Part shown: piece by piece, positions 9,558 through 18,521 of the stretch | Numbering within the stretch: the first letter of the stretch is position 1 | Layout of the letters: each line of letters begins with the position of its first letter | Assembly: GCA_000969725.1 (NCBI GenBank) | Contig: JXSR01S043268.1 | Direction: 5' to 3' (one strand) | Origin: Ophiothrix spiculata | Lineage: Eukaryota > Echinodermata > Ophiuroidea > Amphilepidida > Ophiotrichidae | Length of the DNA stretch: 20,670 nucleotides | Made by a program: the position numbers and the translations under genes | The notes under the pieces: generated by a model | Told to the model about the DNA's origin: nothing | What the model saw: the letters and a program-made list of their open reading frames with translations, nothing else | Databases searched by the model: none

Positions 9558-9803
9558 GTGATGACTCACCCCGAAAAGGGGGACTTTGCGACACTTTTCA
9601 AGAATTTGGTGAAAGTAGACAACCAAAAATAAAGAAAATAATAAGAATTTTCAGCAGATGTTCTGTTGTAAAATTTGATTGCCTTGATCAATTTCAACAA
9701 GTAAGGTGCCATTTTAAAGCTTAGAAAATACTTTAATAGATGAAATGATAAAATCAAAATTGATATCATCTGCTAAGTCCCCCCTTTCGGGGTGAGCCAT
9801 CAC
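9558..9803. mobile_element. MITE, copy 2 (partner of 5828-6078)
   Basis: Its inverted ends GTGATGACTCACCCCGAAA...GGGGTGAGCCATCAC and its whole interior match copy 1, with a short deletion near the left end and scattered substitutions. It lies only 16 bases from the Harbinger-like MITE. Flanks are TAT on the left and ATA on the right, giving no firm target duplication. Confidence 0.85.
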
Positions 9804-9874
9804 ATATTTGATATTTTACTAGACTTGTCTAGGTTCAACAGTGAATTTACCTCACTTACCACCACCTTTGCAGA

Positions 9875-10068
9875 CCCTGGACAAAATCAAGTACAAAAAT
9901 AGTACAACATTCCTAAGGTGCACATTTGGAACATCATTTAAGTACAATTTGAGTACATTTATAGTACACAAATTTGTACTATATTTGTACTAAAACTGTA
10001 CTATAACTGTGTTCCAAATGTGCACCTCAGGAATGTTGTACTATTTTTGTACTTGATTTTGTCCAGGG
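9875..10068. repeat. 194-bp near-perfect palindrome with phased GTAC sites
   Basis: CCCTGGACAAAATCAAGTAC at 9875-9894 pairs with its exact reverse complement ending at 10068. The outer arms of about 57 bp differ by one base; inner arms are looser, with essentially no spacer. GTAC occurs at 9891, 9902, 9942, 9953, 9964, 9976, 9987, 9998, 10038 and 10049, spaced 11-12 bases within groups and symmetric about 9971.5. GA flanks both sides. It lies 180 bases downstream of gene A, so it may be transcribed in that gene's 3' UTR. It is most likely a foldback MITE. Confidence 0.9.
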
Positions 10069-10116
10069 GAGTTGTACTTCTGCTTACTTAGAATCCTAAT
10101 CAAAACAATAGAATTA

Positions 10117-10248
10117 ACTATAGGCAAAGCAAAAATTAATTGGACAATGTCAACAAAAATCCATGGCAGGGCTTGCATTAACAAACAATGGGCCCTGCAC
10201 TCAGGATTTATGCTTAAACTGTCCAATAAATTATTGTTTAGCCTATAA
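10117..10248. repeat. 132-bp foldback element abutting the stop codon of gene A
   Basis: TATAGGCAAAGC...AATTGGACAATG...GCAGGGC (10119-10172) pairs with GCCCTGC...CTGTCCAATAAATT...TAGCCTATA (10192-10247). TTA flanks it on both sides (10114-10116 and 10249-10251). The right-hand TTA is the complement of gene A's TAA stop codon. A TTA duplication would fit PIF/Harbinger-type insertion, but the ends (ACTATAGGC/TTATAGGC) are not the same as the GGCC ends of the neighbours. Superfamily is left open. Confidence 0.7.
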
Positions 10249-10635
10249 TTATTGGTCCTCTCTTGATTCAGGTTTACCAAGTTCATATCCATGAGGTACC
10301 AAACCAGAATCAACCAATGATTTCTTGAGGTTATCAGAAATTCCTGCCGGAGACGGCAAATAAAACCTCGCAGAGTACTCCTCCAATGTACAAAGATCTT
10401 GAATGTCTTTCATTTCCAAGACTTCTTTGACCTCATCTGGCTTTTTCTTCACAAATACAGACATCTGTTTTGTTCTATGCTGAACATGTATAAGTTCACC
10501 CAGATTTAGTGCCTCTAACTTTTGAGCAGCGATGTCAAATTTGGACTTTGTGAGAGTGCGAAGTAAAAGTCTGCTAATGTTCCGTGCAGCAATATGATTT
10601 ACTATTGGGCCTGGGGTGAGAAGGATCCCTGTCAT
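10249..10635 (-). CDS. gene A: unrecognised 128-aa protein, paralogue of gene B
   Basis: The frame runs from ATG at 10635 to TAA at 10249. The protein starts MTGILLTPGPIV, then has KFDIAAQKLEALNLGELI (residues about 32-49), a basic FVKKKP (about 61-66), DLCTLEEYSARF (about 80-91) and LPSPAGI (about 92-98). It aligns without gaps to gene B at about 42% identity over 113 residues, which argues for a protein under selection. I see no signal peptide or membrane segment and recognise no family. The frame stays open 50 codons upstream, but the homology to B begins at this Met; CCTCAACACAG directly before ATCAAT-ATG could be a phase-0 acceptor. Near the C-terminus ACTTG/GTAAAC resembles a splice donor, so this may be one exon of a longer gene. 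Function unknown. Confidence 0.7.
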   Translation of the reverse strand: MTGILLTPGPIVNHIAARNISRLLLRTLTKSKFDIAAQKLEALNLGELIHVQHRTKQMSVFVKKKPDEVKEVLEMKDIQDLCTLEEYSARFYLPSPAGISDNLKKSLVDSGLVPHGYELGKPESREDQ

Positions 10636-10785
10636 ATTGATCTGTGTTGAGGGAATTTTTACATTGGTGAAACGTTTTGAAAACTTATTTGACAGAGAAT
10701 TTTTGAGGGATTTTTCACATTCTAGTGACAATTTGATAAACAAATATAACGTATGGCAGCTATTGTAGATACAACTTTCTTGCAC

Positions 10786-11187
10786 TCACATGATGATATG
10801 AGCCCTTCATCCCAAACCAGCAGATGCAGCTAGCCTCTTGTCATTTTCACTTTTTTAAATATTTGCAAATACCATGTTATAAGGATTAAAATGACAACTC
10901 AATGGACTTCATACGATTTCCAGAAGTCAAGTTATGGTCCATCAAAGGTTGTCTGTCAGGGAGTAAAATGTATAACTGACATAAAAGCATCCAAAGATCA
11001 GTAAGCCCTATATTTTCTGTTGATTAATCTCAAAATATACAGCCGTTTTATCAAAATATACAGATATATTTCATATTTCCTGATTTTCTTGAAATGAAAC
11101 TTTGCTGGTGTTTTAAAATAAGCATAATTGTGAATCTGCCAAAAAATCAATTTTGGCAAATTACAACCTTGGCATGTATTTTCACCT
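10786..11187. other. upstream region of gene A, mostly featureless
   Basis: No upstream exon could be identified with confidence. The short minus-strand frame crossing 10998-11213 reads through a diverged repeat end and shows no protein family motif. Confidence 0.3.
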
Positions 11188-11246
11188 GTAGCGCAAAATG
11201 AAGATTGTTGCATTTATGGTTCGTTTGAGATGGACGGTCACATATG
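11188..11246 (-). repeat. diverged end of the 14491/17964 repeat family
   Basis: Read on the minus strand, ATATGTGACCGTCCATCTCAA (complement of 11225-11245) followed by CTTCATTTTGCGCTAC (complement of 11188-11203) parallels the left ends at 14489-14537 and 17964-18019, which have TGACCATCCATCACAAA and CATTTTTCATTTTGAGCTA. The second end of this copy was not found. Confidence 0.45.
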
Positions 11247-11450
11247 TATATATCTATGATACATTGGGCTGTAATTTTCAATGTACAATCCACTGCGGCT
11301 AACACTAAATGCACTGTCATGTACCATCTTGTTTTGAAGAATTTGGAAGAAAAATTACTCTCAGGTGCTAAGAATGTTCTTTAAAATGCACTGAAGCCAT
11401 CATCTGGTGCTGTTATCTAATGAAGTTAGAAAATTGTAGTTAACTTTCCG

Positions 11451-11611
11451 GGGGCCGATTTCACTAACATTAAGCAATGAATACTTATCCTGTATTAATC
11501 GCTACCAAAAATTACTGCTAAATTGTTAAATACCTGCTATTTAGTGATCATTCTTGGAGTTGATCAAAACGGTCTCAGCGACAATCGCTAAATGTTAGTG
11601 ATATCGGCCCC
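11451..11611. mobile_element. 161-bp MITE with GGGGCCGAT ends
   Basis: GGGGCCGATTTCACTAACAT at 11451-11470 is matched by the reverse complement of the right end, GGGGCCGATATCACTAACAT (11592-11611). The next bases, TAAGC(A)ATG and TTAGCGATTG, extend the match. No target duplication is clear. No coding capacity. Confidence 0.75.
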
Positions 11612-12574
11612 TGATATACTAAAAATAGCAAACAACGATTGTTGGTTTTTCACTTTTCAGTCAGATATATATGTCAGTATGCTTTATTTTATATCTTCCT
11701 GTAAGAGAAGATACTATTGCAGTTGTAAAGTTGCAATTAAGTTTTCATCAACTTTTATAGATAGATATTAAGAAAATTTAGGTCTATAAATACTTTAACA
11801 AGCAAATCAGATTTGTTCCTTGGGAAAAAATATCTTAAAAGTATTTGAAGATCTTTTAACGAATTATATACAGAAGAGTCTGTAAAGACTTTTATCTGAT
11901 ATTTGAAAAAAAAACCTTTTGCTTAATCTACAAGATATTTTCAGGACTAAAGTAAATGAGGGATTGCAGTATGTTTGAAAACATGAATAGCCACTACATG
12001 CTTCTGAAAAGTGAATATTTAAGTTTTAAATATAGGCACACAAATGGTGTCTGGAAAAATATTTGAATGAATTGTCTGTAAAATGTGCCACAGGATCAAT
12101 TTTTCATTTTTTGACTTCAGTTAGGCCTATCAGATTAAACAAAACTTTTCAACTGAATATTCAATTTTGGCAAATATGTACTAATAAATGACATTGCATC
12201 AATTATATTCAACCATTTTAGAACCAAGTTATTTGAAATGCAAAATTAACCTCCAACTGAATTCACCTTTTTGTAGATGGTTCATTTGGGGGGTTATTTG
12301 TAGCTCTCAGTTAAACTTGAACTTAAATAAACAAAATGAAAACAAATATCATTATGTTTTAACTACTTTATTTATTACAATTACAATCAGATAGTAAGAC
12401 CAAAATGGATAGCATTGTATAAAATAAAACATTTAATTTTACAAAGTTCATGTTTCACCAATTATCATCTAAACTTACAATGGATAATTTAGGTCAAAAG
12501 TCAAAATCTTAAACTTACAGTTAACAATCTCCACTAATAAAAAACTGTATGGATACCGAAGTTAGTCAGTTAAG
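11612..12574. other. intergenic or intronic AT-rich sequence, nothing recognised
   Basis: Nearly 1 kb without a supported gene, inverted-end element or tandem array. Short frames such as 12188-12394 show no motif or splice context. Confidence 0.35.
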
Positions 12575-12577
12575 TTA

Positions 12578-12986
12578 GGCCAAAAACAAAAAGGTTTGTC
12601 TCAGAAACTTGTGCGCATTATTATGTGAAAATGAATTTAGCACGTAGAGCTACGCGCTGGTCTTTCTCTCCTTTTTTTATCGAGAGTAAGCCAGCGATCG
12701 ACCTCCGTCCGGGTTGCTTTTGTCATTTGCTGTTGCAATTTTAGCTTAAAATTAAGGTTTTATTTCAACTGTCAAGAATGAAGATCGACTTCCCATTGTT
12801 AAAATGGGTGGGATCCTACTTAAAAAGTAACTGGGCAAATTCACTTACGTAAGATGGGTGATTAAGCGTTAAAAAAAAAAAGAAATAGCTCATACCGTAT
12901 AGCTAATTCCCTTAAAAAAATTAAAAATCACATACCGCATAGCTTTTTTGCAAACGGTTTCTGAGACAATTTTTTTTTTCTTGGCC
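12578..12986. mobile_element. PIF/Harbinger-like MITE
   Basis: The ends GGCCAAAAACAAAAAGGTTT and GGCCAAGAAAAAAAAAATTG (right, reverse complement) are each followed by GTCTCAGAAAC and are flanked by TTA at 12575-12577 and 12987-12989. The interior holds a CpG-rich block (12640-12720, with AGCTACGCGCTGG and CCAGCGATCG) and two copies of CATACCG(T/C)ATAGCT (12891 and 12931). The element is 409 bp with no transposase. Confidence 0.8.
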
Positions 12987-12989
12987 TTA

Positions 12990-13710
12990 TCAGAAATAAT
13001 TTTCCGAAGGAGCAATCCATGATCCAAAGCCCCAGACCTCTTATCACCTCAGATTTTAGCTAATAAGAGTCCTTGACTGATATTCTTTACAAATCTGTAG
13101 CTATAAATTTGTCAGTATTAAAAACAGATACCGGTTATAACAAAAAAAAATCATGTATTAATGCAAGACTTAAGTAAAATAGTTTTTTAAATTTGCATCA
13201 CACAAGTCTTGTGTCAGTGATTCTTGAAATCAAGAGGCACTGATAAATGGCAGACAAAATATGATTTTTTCCACATTCTACTTATTTATATATGACACAT
13301 GATATCTATTGCAGAAATGACTTTCTTGTAATATCAATTTATGTCTGTATCAGACTAGTGATCACACTTCACACACTTATATAATGGTCAGATTCTGTTT
13401 ATCCGTTTGCGGTGAGGTTGCAGTGCGTTTTGCACTGTCAGGGTACTGGTCCGTATAATTTAAAGCACATGATTGAATGAGGAATCTGGCCTTAACTCTA
13501 GTTTGATCATGATTTAGACTAATTAATTTGATGACATCACAGCCAAATAAGGACTAGTGACACTTTCAAAAAAGTTTTGATCGAGTTTTTATCATTCGAA
13601 AATACGGAGTAGTGAGGAAATGTTTTCTTCCAAAAAAAATAGACATTATCTGTCAGGACAGATTAGTGATAAGCTAATTATGTATTGATCATGACCTAAT
13701 GTAATCGATA
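12990..13710. other. intergenic, no gene seen
   Basis: A 17-base hairpin CAGTGC-N5-GCACTG sits at 13421-13437. Phrases like GACTAGTGA(T)CAC recur near 13351 and 13552. Neither amounts to a defined element. Confidence 0.35.
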
Positions 13711-13713
13711 TAA

Positions 13714-14089
13714 GGCCAAGTAAAATTAAAACATGTTTCTCGTCCGGGTTTTTGAAAAAGGAGGAAGAGGTACTTTTTATTTTTTATTTCAATGGAAAAG
13801 AAAAATTGCCTCATTAATGGCCCATTCTCACTCAGTGTATCGATCACCATGTGTTATTGGAAGAGGAGGAGGCCCTTTTTTATTTTTGAGTTTTGGATAT
13901 ACTGGAGGGTTGATCAAAACAAAATATGCTTTAAAATGCTTATTGAGCTGAATCAAATCTATTACACCGACTTTAAAACTTTACAAACAAGTTATGCATG
14001 AAATAAGAAAAATAAAAAATAAAAAATAAAAATCATTAAAAAATGATATGGGAGGGGACAAGAAACATATTTATTTTATTTACTCGGCC
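13714..14089. mobile_element. PIF/Harbinger-like MITE
   Basis: The ends GGCCAAGTAAAATTAAAACA and GGCCGAGTAAATAAAATAAA (right, reverse complement) are followed by ATGTTTCT(C/T)GTCC. They are flanked by TAA at 13711-13713 and 14090-14092, a TWA-type duplication. The 376-bp interior repeats GGAAGAGGAGG-like and CTTTTTATTTTT phrases. The two overlapping plus-strand frames across it are not transposase-like. Confidence 0.75.
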
Positions 14090-14229
14090 TAATCTCACTA
14101 GATCAGAGGGTCATTATCCAATGAAATGTTTGATTTGATATCAGATGATAGCGATTACTAATAAAATTAATGTAATATGAATTATTAAATACTACGAAAA
14201 CACTGCCAAATGTGCCGTGATGCAAAAAT

Positions 14230-14375
14230 TATTACACTATCATTAACATGTTGCTAAATGGTATGCATTTTACACCATGGCAGAATTTCAACACTATGAG
14301 AAAAAAAATAAATAAAATGTTCGTTCTGAATGTAAATTTTACAAAATGGTGAAAATTTCACACCATGAGGAAAAT
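14230..14375 (+). repeat. imperfect internal duplication
   Basis: TTTTACACCATGGCAGAATTTCAACACTATGAG (from about 14269) is echoed as TTTTACAAAATGGTGAAAATTTCACACCATGAG (from about 14337), 68 bases later. The copies are diverged and there are only two. Confidence 0.4.
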
Positions 14376-14488
14376 TCTGAATGAAAATGACTACCAAAAA
14401 TGACAAAGTGTCATTATAGCCCTATTGAGTTTCTGTTGCACATTTAAAGAAAACAAATAATTCAACAGATGTGACCAGTGTATTCATA

Positions 14489-14937
14489 CATGACCATCCA
14501 TCACAAATCTCCAGTTGGCATTTTTCATTTTGAGCTACAGTACAAAATGCATTTAAAAGTTGTATCCTGTTAAAATTGTAGTTTTGTAGATTTGAAATGT
14601 TCATATCTTACTTTAAGTCATTGCAAAATATCACCTTGTTTCAACTCCAAAATATTTGTCATTTCAAGATGTGGTCTAATAGGAATAGAAATGTATATAA
14701 AATGAAAACTTCAAAGCACAACTTCTCCTTTGAAGGTTTTCTGACATGTCATACTTCAACGAATTGACTGAGAACATTCACTTATTTGCTTCAAAGAATT
14801 GCAACTTCACTTGTGGGTGTCATATGAACTTGAAACAAGTGTCCTTTTAAAGCTGAAGATATAATATTTTTTTAATCTACAACAAAACACAATTGACCCT
14901 AGGCCAACTTGACTGGAGGTGTGTTGTGGATGGTCAC
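14489..14937. mobile_element. inverted-end element, family member 1
   Basis: GACCATCCATCACAAATCTC (from 14491) and the reverse complement of ACTGGAGGTGTGTTGTGGATGGTC (14912-14935) match at 20 of 24 positions. Inside the left end is CATTTTTCATTTTGAGCTA (14519-14537), a phrase shared with 18000 and 20528. The length of about 445 bp is similar to the copy at 17964. No coding capacity or firm target duplication. Confidence 0.65.
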
Positions 14938-15030
14938 TTATATTTTAAGGCATATCTTTCATTCAGTGATGTTACAAAACATTCAAAGTAATTGCTATAA
15001 ACTCCTGTTTTAATAATACCTTTGAGTGAA

Positions 15031-15290
15031 GTAGAGGTATGGTATAAGAAATTATCAGGTCCTAAGTGCAGCTAAGCTTATAGCTTGGTCACAATAATCG
15101 TACGAACAGCTTACGAGCAGTGTTTAGTCCATCTAATAGGACCATGCGACGCCCTCGCTGCTCGCTTTACTCACTGCTCATGGCCCTTTTAAACGGACTA
15201 AACACTGCTCGTAAGCTGTTCGTATGATTATTGTGACCAAGCTCTTAAATATGACACTGAGCAGGCAGTAATATCTTATACCATATCTAC
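15031..15290. repeat. 260-bp foldback element with a 49-bp almost perfect inner stem
   Basis: AGCTTGGTCACAATAATCGT at the start of 15082-15130 pairs with 15195-15243 over 49 bases with a single mismatch. The stem continues inward through ACCATG/CATGG with four mismatches, leaving an apex of about 26-30 bases. Outside it, GGTATGGTATAAGAAATTAT (15037-15056) pairs loosely with 15268-15290. The whole thing is a typical foldback MITE and would form a long hairpin if transcribed. Confidence 0.9.
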
Positions 15291-15423
15291 ACTACCATAA
15301 CTAATTTATCAAGTCAATGTGAAATATCAAAATGTTTATTTTCCTGCAACTTAAATGCTAAGCTTTATTCCACGAAAATTGATATAAAAACTTGTTTTGA
15401 TTAATGTCTCATTCAACAAAATA

Positions 15424-16713
15424 CAGTGTGTGCCAATAAAAACGCAAGATATTTTGTGATTTTCTTCTGAGAGAATTATGCTACATGTAATAAAAACAAT
15501 TATCAAATGTTATTGTACATAATCCCAGCTTTAAACAGCTTTTTGTTTTCGTAAAATTTGAACGTTTAATTCTGAAGCTATTACAAGTTTTGTGATGCCC
15601 TTAAAATTGTGTTGGTCCTATTTCATGATTTCAATTCCATGATCAGTAACCAAACGCAGGTGGCAATCAAATCATTTAATGACAAGTTACTTCATCTCCA
15701 GATGAAAACTTCTATCACTTACTTGCAATTGTTGTTTTTTGATAAGCTCATTGAATATATCCAATCAAACAAAAAAGGATGTCAGAATAACCTTTACAAT
15801 TGTAAGAAATGATAATTTCATTTGTTTTCTCTCCAATATTTTATGTTCAAAGTTTCCCCAAACTGTTTCTGAATGTCTGACATGATGTGGACCTTGATTT
15901 TAAAATTTATCTTGATACGCAATGTCATTTCCCTCATAATTACAATTGCAGCTACTGCTTCGCATTTAATCTATTAATTTTATAATATGAGGTTAATACA
16001 AAAGCCCTTGATTTCTTTGATTTATTTAAGAGCTGACACTGACTAAAGTACCCCAACTAAAACCAGGAAAGTTGAGACTGCTAAAACTAAATTTCATAAT
16101 TGCTTAATAATTACTTATAATTCTCTGTTCATATTGATCACATGTTTTGTTTTAAATGAAAAAATGTGACCAATAAAATCTTTGAGCCACAAATAATTGT
16201 AAAATTGTTTAAATGGGTCAAAATCATTTTTAAGGGCCTTAATGTCTGGGATGCATATCAACCTGGGTTAACATACTCTAAAATCTCGATATAGTGCACC
16301 TCATGTTTTGCTCATAAACATGTTCCTTACCACAATACCAACAGGTCTACATCACTAATCAGATGTTAATATGAAAGTTACATTCGTTATATATCAGACA
16401 CAGGCAATCAATTTCATATCTTTTACACCATATAAAAATATGGCACAAAATGGCAACTGGGAAAAGGGGCACTATATTGAGATTTTAAAGTACTTCATCC
16501 AATGATCACAAATCGGACCTAGATTGAAATGTGTGCTCCATTTTTAAAATGCTGTATCTCTGGACAGGAATATTCAAATTGGATGAAACAGAGGGCATAA
16601 TGAAGGGAAGAAGCTTTTTTTTTAATATCATTGATGATTTGATGAGAAAAAGGGCCTGCTTACAGTTTAAATATTTTTGTTTTCAAATCTTGCGTTTTTA
16701 TTGGCACACCCTG
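15424..16713. mobile_element. mariner-like element, 1.29 kb, degenerate or non-autonomous
   Basis: CAGTGTGTGCCAATAAAAAC (left) and CAGGGTGTGCCAATAAAAAC (right, reverse complement), both continuing GCAAGAT, match at all but one position. They are flanked by TA at 15422-15423 and 16714-16715. End sequence and TA duplication fit Tc1/mariner. The length fits a full mariner, but 215 bp are a nested insertion and I find no DDE/D transposase motifs. A 67-codon plus-strand frame at 15609-15812 is not recognisable. Confidence 0.8.
16276..16490. mobile_element. 215-bp MITE nested in the mariner-like element
   Basis: CTCTAAAATCTCGATATAGT (from 16276) and the reverse complement of the right end, CTTTAAAATCTCAATATAGT, are inverted ends with two differences in 20. 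TA flanks it at 16274-16275 and 16491-16492. It lies wholly within the 15424-16713 element and so is younger. Confidence 0.7.
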
Positions 16714-16715
16714 TA

Positions 16716-17423
16716 CTGCGCATCAATATGAATTTGAAATGCAACTTTGAAATGCACTCAGGGACCTGATACATTACGTCTAAATGCACTCAAGGTATGA
16801 TTTGAAATATATCAAGTCATCAGGTTTTTTTTCAAAATATGGTCAATAATTCTTTTAGTGGTATGATAAAATATGATGATACAAAACTGTAAAACACAAA
16901 ATCATACTACAGATTTCGGCTAAAAGAAAAAAAAAGGAACAAGTTTGTCTTTTGGTGGTCCATGCACATTTTATGTTTTATCACAAATTACTACATTTAC
17001 TTTTTTTATTTGGATCTTTTTTTGAAAATTAATATATACAATTGCCTGTTTTACTTCAGTAAAATTAGAAAAAAATCAAAAACCAAAGGGACTACTTAAA
17101 TATATTAATAAACATATGCGAGAACAGATGTTATCAAAATACCCCATTTTTAACTCCCAGTTTAAAAAATGTTTCAAGTGTTTTCAGTGCATATAAATGT
17201 ATTCATTATTTTTCACAAAAAGACAAAATCCAGCACATATCAGGATGACAGGCTTTAAAATTTGACAAATTTGTGTTATCCATTTCAGTAGTTATAAATT
17301 AATGAAACACTTTTAAACAGTTTACATCCCTGCATCAAAATAAAAGTTTATTTTTTTTAATGCATTTTCATTTTATGATCAGCCACTGGAAACATACTTT
17401 TTCTATTCTTTCTTTTTGTCTTA
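16716..17423. other. intergenic, AT-rich, nothing recognised
   Basis: AATGCACTCA occurs at 16751 and 16783, a minor duplication. Otherwise there is no gene, inverted-end element or array. Confidence 0.35.
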
Positions 17424-17427
17424 TTAA

Positions 17428-17931
17428 AGGGAGATTCCACTTAGAATTCAAAACTTATGGAAATGCTCTAAATAAATCCCAAAAAGTGCAAAAATTTACA
17501 CACAAATGGCTCAAATTGAGAGAAAATTAATTTGCAATATATAATTCTTTGATGGTGGTGTGACTATATATATATATCCTGTGTTTCATAAATCCTAAAT
17601 TTGTACCTCAGATGGATTTACCAGACAATAGATCAAACAAAGCTCTTGGAGATAATTTAATACATATTAAAAGAGAATCAATTTTATCAAAAATAATTTG
17701 ATTGGCCATCACAGGTGTAGAAACAAGATCTTTTTTAAAGTTTTCAAACTAGAAACACTGTTTTCACACTGCTGTTTTGCACCAGTGTAAAAAATTAAAG
17801 TAGGTAAAGACTTGCAATTTGGAAAACTACTTGTAGGTTATATTACTATAAACATGTTCTATATTGATTGAAGTAAAAACAAATATGTTATGTAGGTAAA
17901 AAGTTAGTGGGAAGAATCTAGGCCAATCCCT
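17428..17931. mobile_element. non-autonomous element flanked by TTAA (Kolobok- or piggyBac-like)
   Basis: AGGGAGATTCCACTTAG at the left and AGGGATTGGCCTAGATTC (right, reverse complement) lie between TTAA at 17424-17427 and 17932-17935. The inverted match is short (AGGGA-ATT-C-----TAG). The interior includes a TATATATATATA run near 17565. No transposase. Confidence 0.6.
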
Positions 17932-17963
17932 TTAAGAATATGTCTCACAAAGGCCTATTAACA

Positions 17964-18372
17964 TACGTGACCAACTATCATCGACTTCCAATAATGTCAG
18001 CATTTTTCATTTTGAGCTATATAAAAAGTGAAAAATACTCTAAAAAAGTCATTTATTATTTATTATCAGTTATTTATTATTAGTGCCTACCCATTCTTAA
18101 AGCCCCCATTTTGGCCCTTCAGGTCGATCACCTATTCCAAATGAACGTTGGGTAACCCCTTACCCCACCCCTAGGAGAAGATACGGTGCACACAATGAAA
18201 ATTTCAGTGCAAGTTTCTCGGTTATATGTTTTTTACTAAGTCATGCTTTAAAGAACAAAACAAAACTTTACTAAAAGCATCATTAAAAAACTGAAGATTC
18301 GTTCTTTCTGAATCTGCAATAAAGCAAAATTGAGGCTGATTTTATTGGAGGTTTGTGATGGATGGTCACATA
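17964..18372. mobile_element. inverted-end element, family member 2, just downstream of gene B
   Basis: TACGTGACCAACTATCATCG (from 17964) and the reverse complement of the right end, TATGTGACCATCCATCACAA, open inverted arms of about 45 bp that also share CCAATAA...TCAGC and CATTTT. The left 180 bases (17975-18155) recur at 20502-20663. A related element is at 14489-14937. No coding capacity seen. It ends 150 bases downstream of gene B's stop. Confidence 0.75.
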
Positions 18373-18487
18373 TTAGATATTGTAATGTTGCAATAATATA
18401 ACAATTAATAGCAGTTGATAACACAAATTCTTGCAAAATTAATTTAGCCCCACTGAAGTCTTTAAACAAGCTTTACAGATTGTTCTA

Positions 18488-18502
18488 GGTACAATTTGTA
18501 CC
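18488..18502. other. 15-base palindrome downstream of gene B
   Basis: GGTACAATTTGTACC lies 20 bases after the stop codon of gene B on the minus strand. It would form a short stem-loop in the transcript. There is no nearby AATAAA, so a role in 3' end formation is not supported. Confidence 0.3.
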
Positions 18503-18521
18503 ATTTTGCAGCACATGTTAC

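Noticed and set aside
10636-10785. N-terminal extension of gene A up to 10785
   Set aside because: Begins at GTG, shares nothing with gene B and lies above a possible splice acceptor; the conserved Met at 10635 is a better boundary.
15609-15812. Transposase fragment in the mariner-like element
   Set aside because: The 67-residue peptide has no helix-turn-helix or DDE/D motifs that I can recognise.
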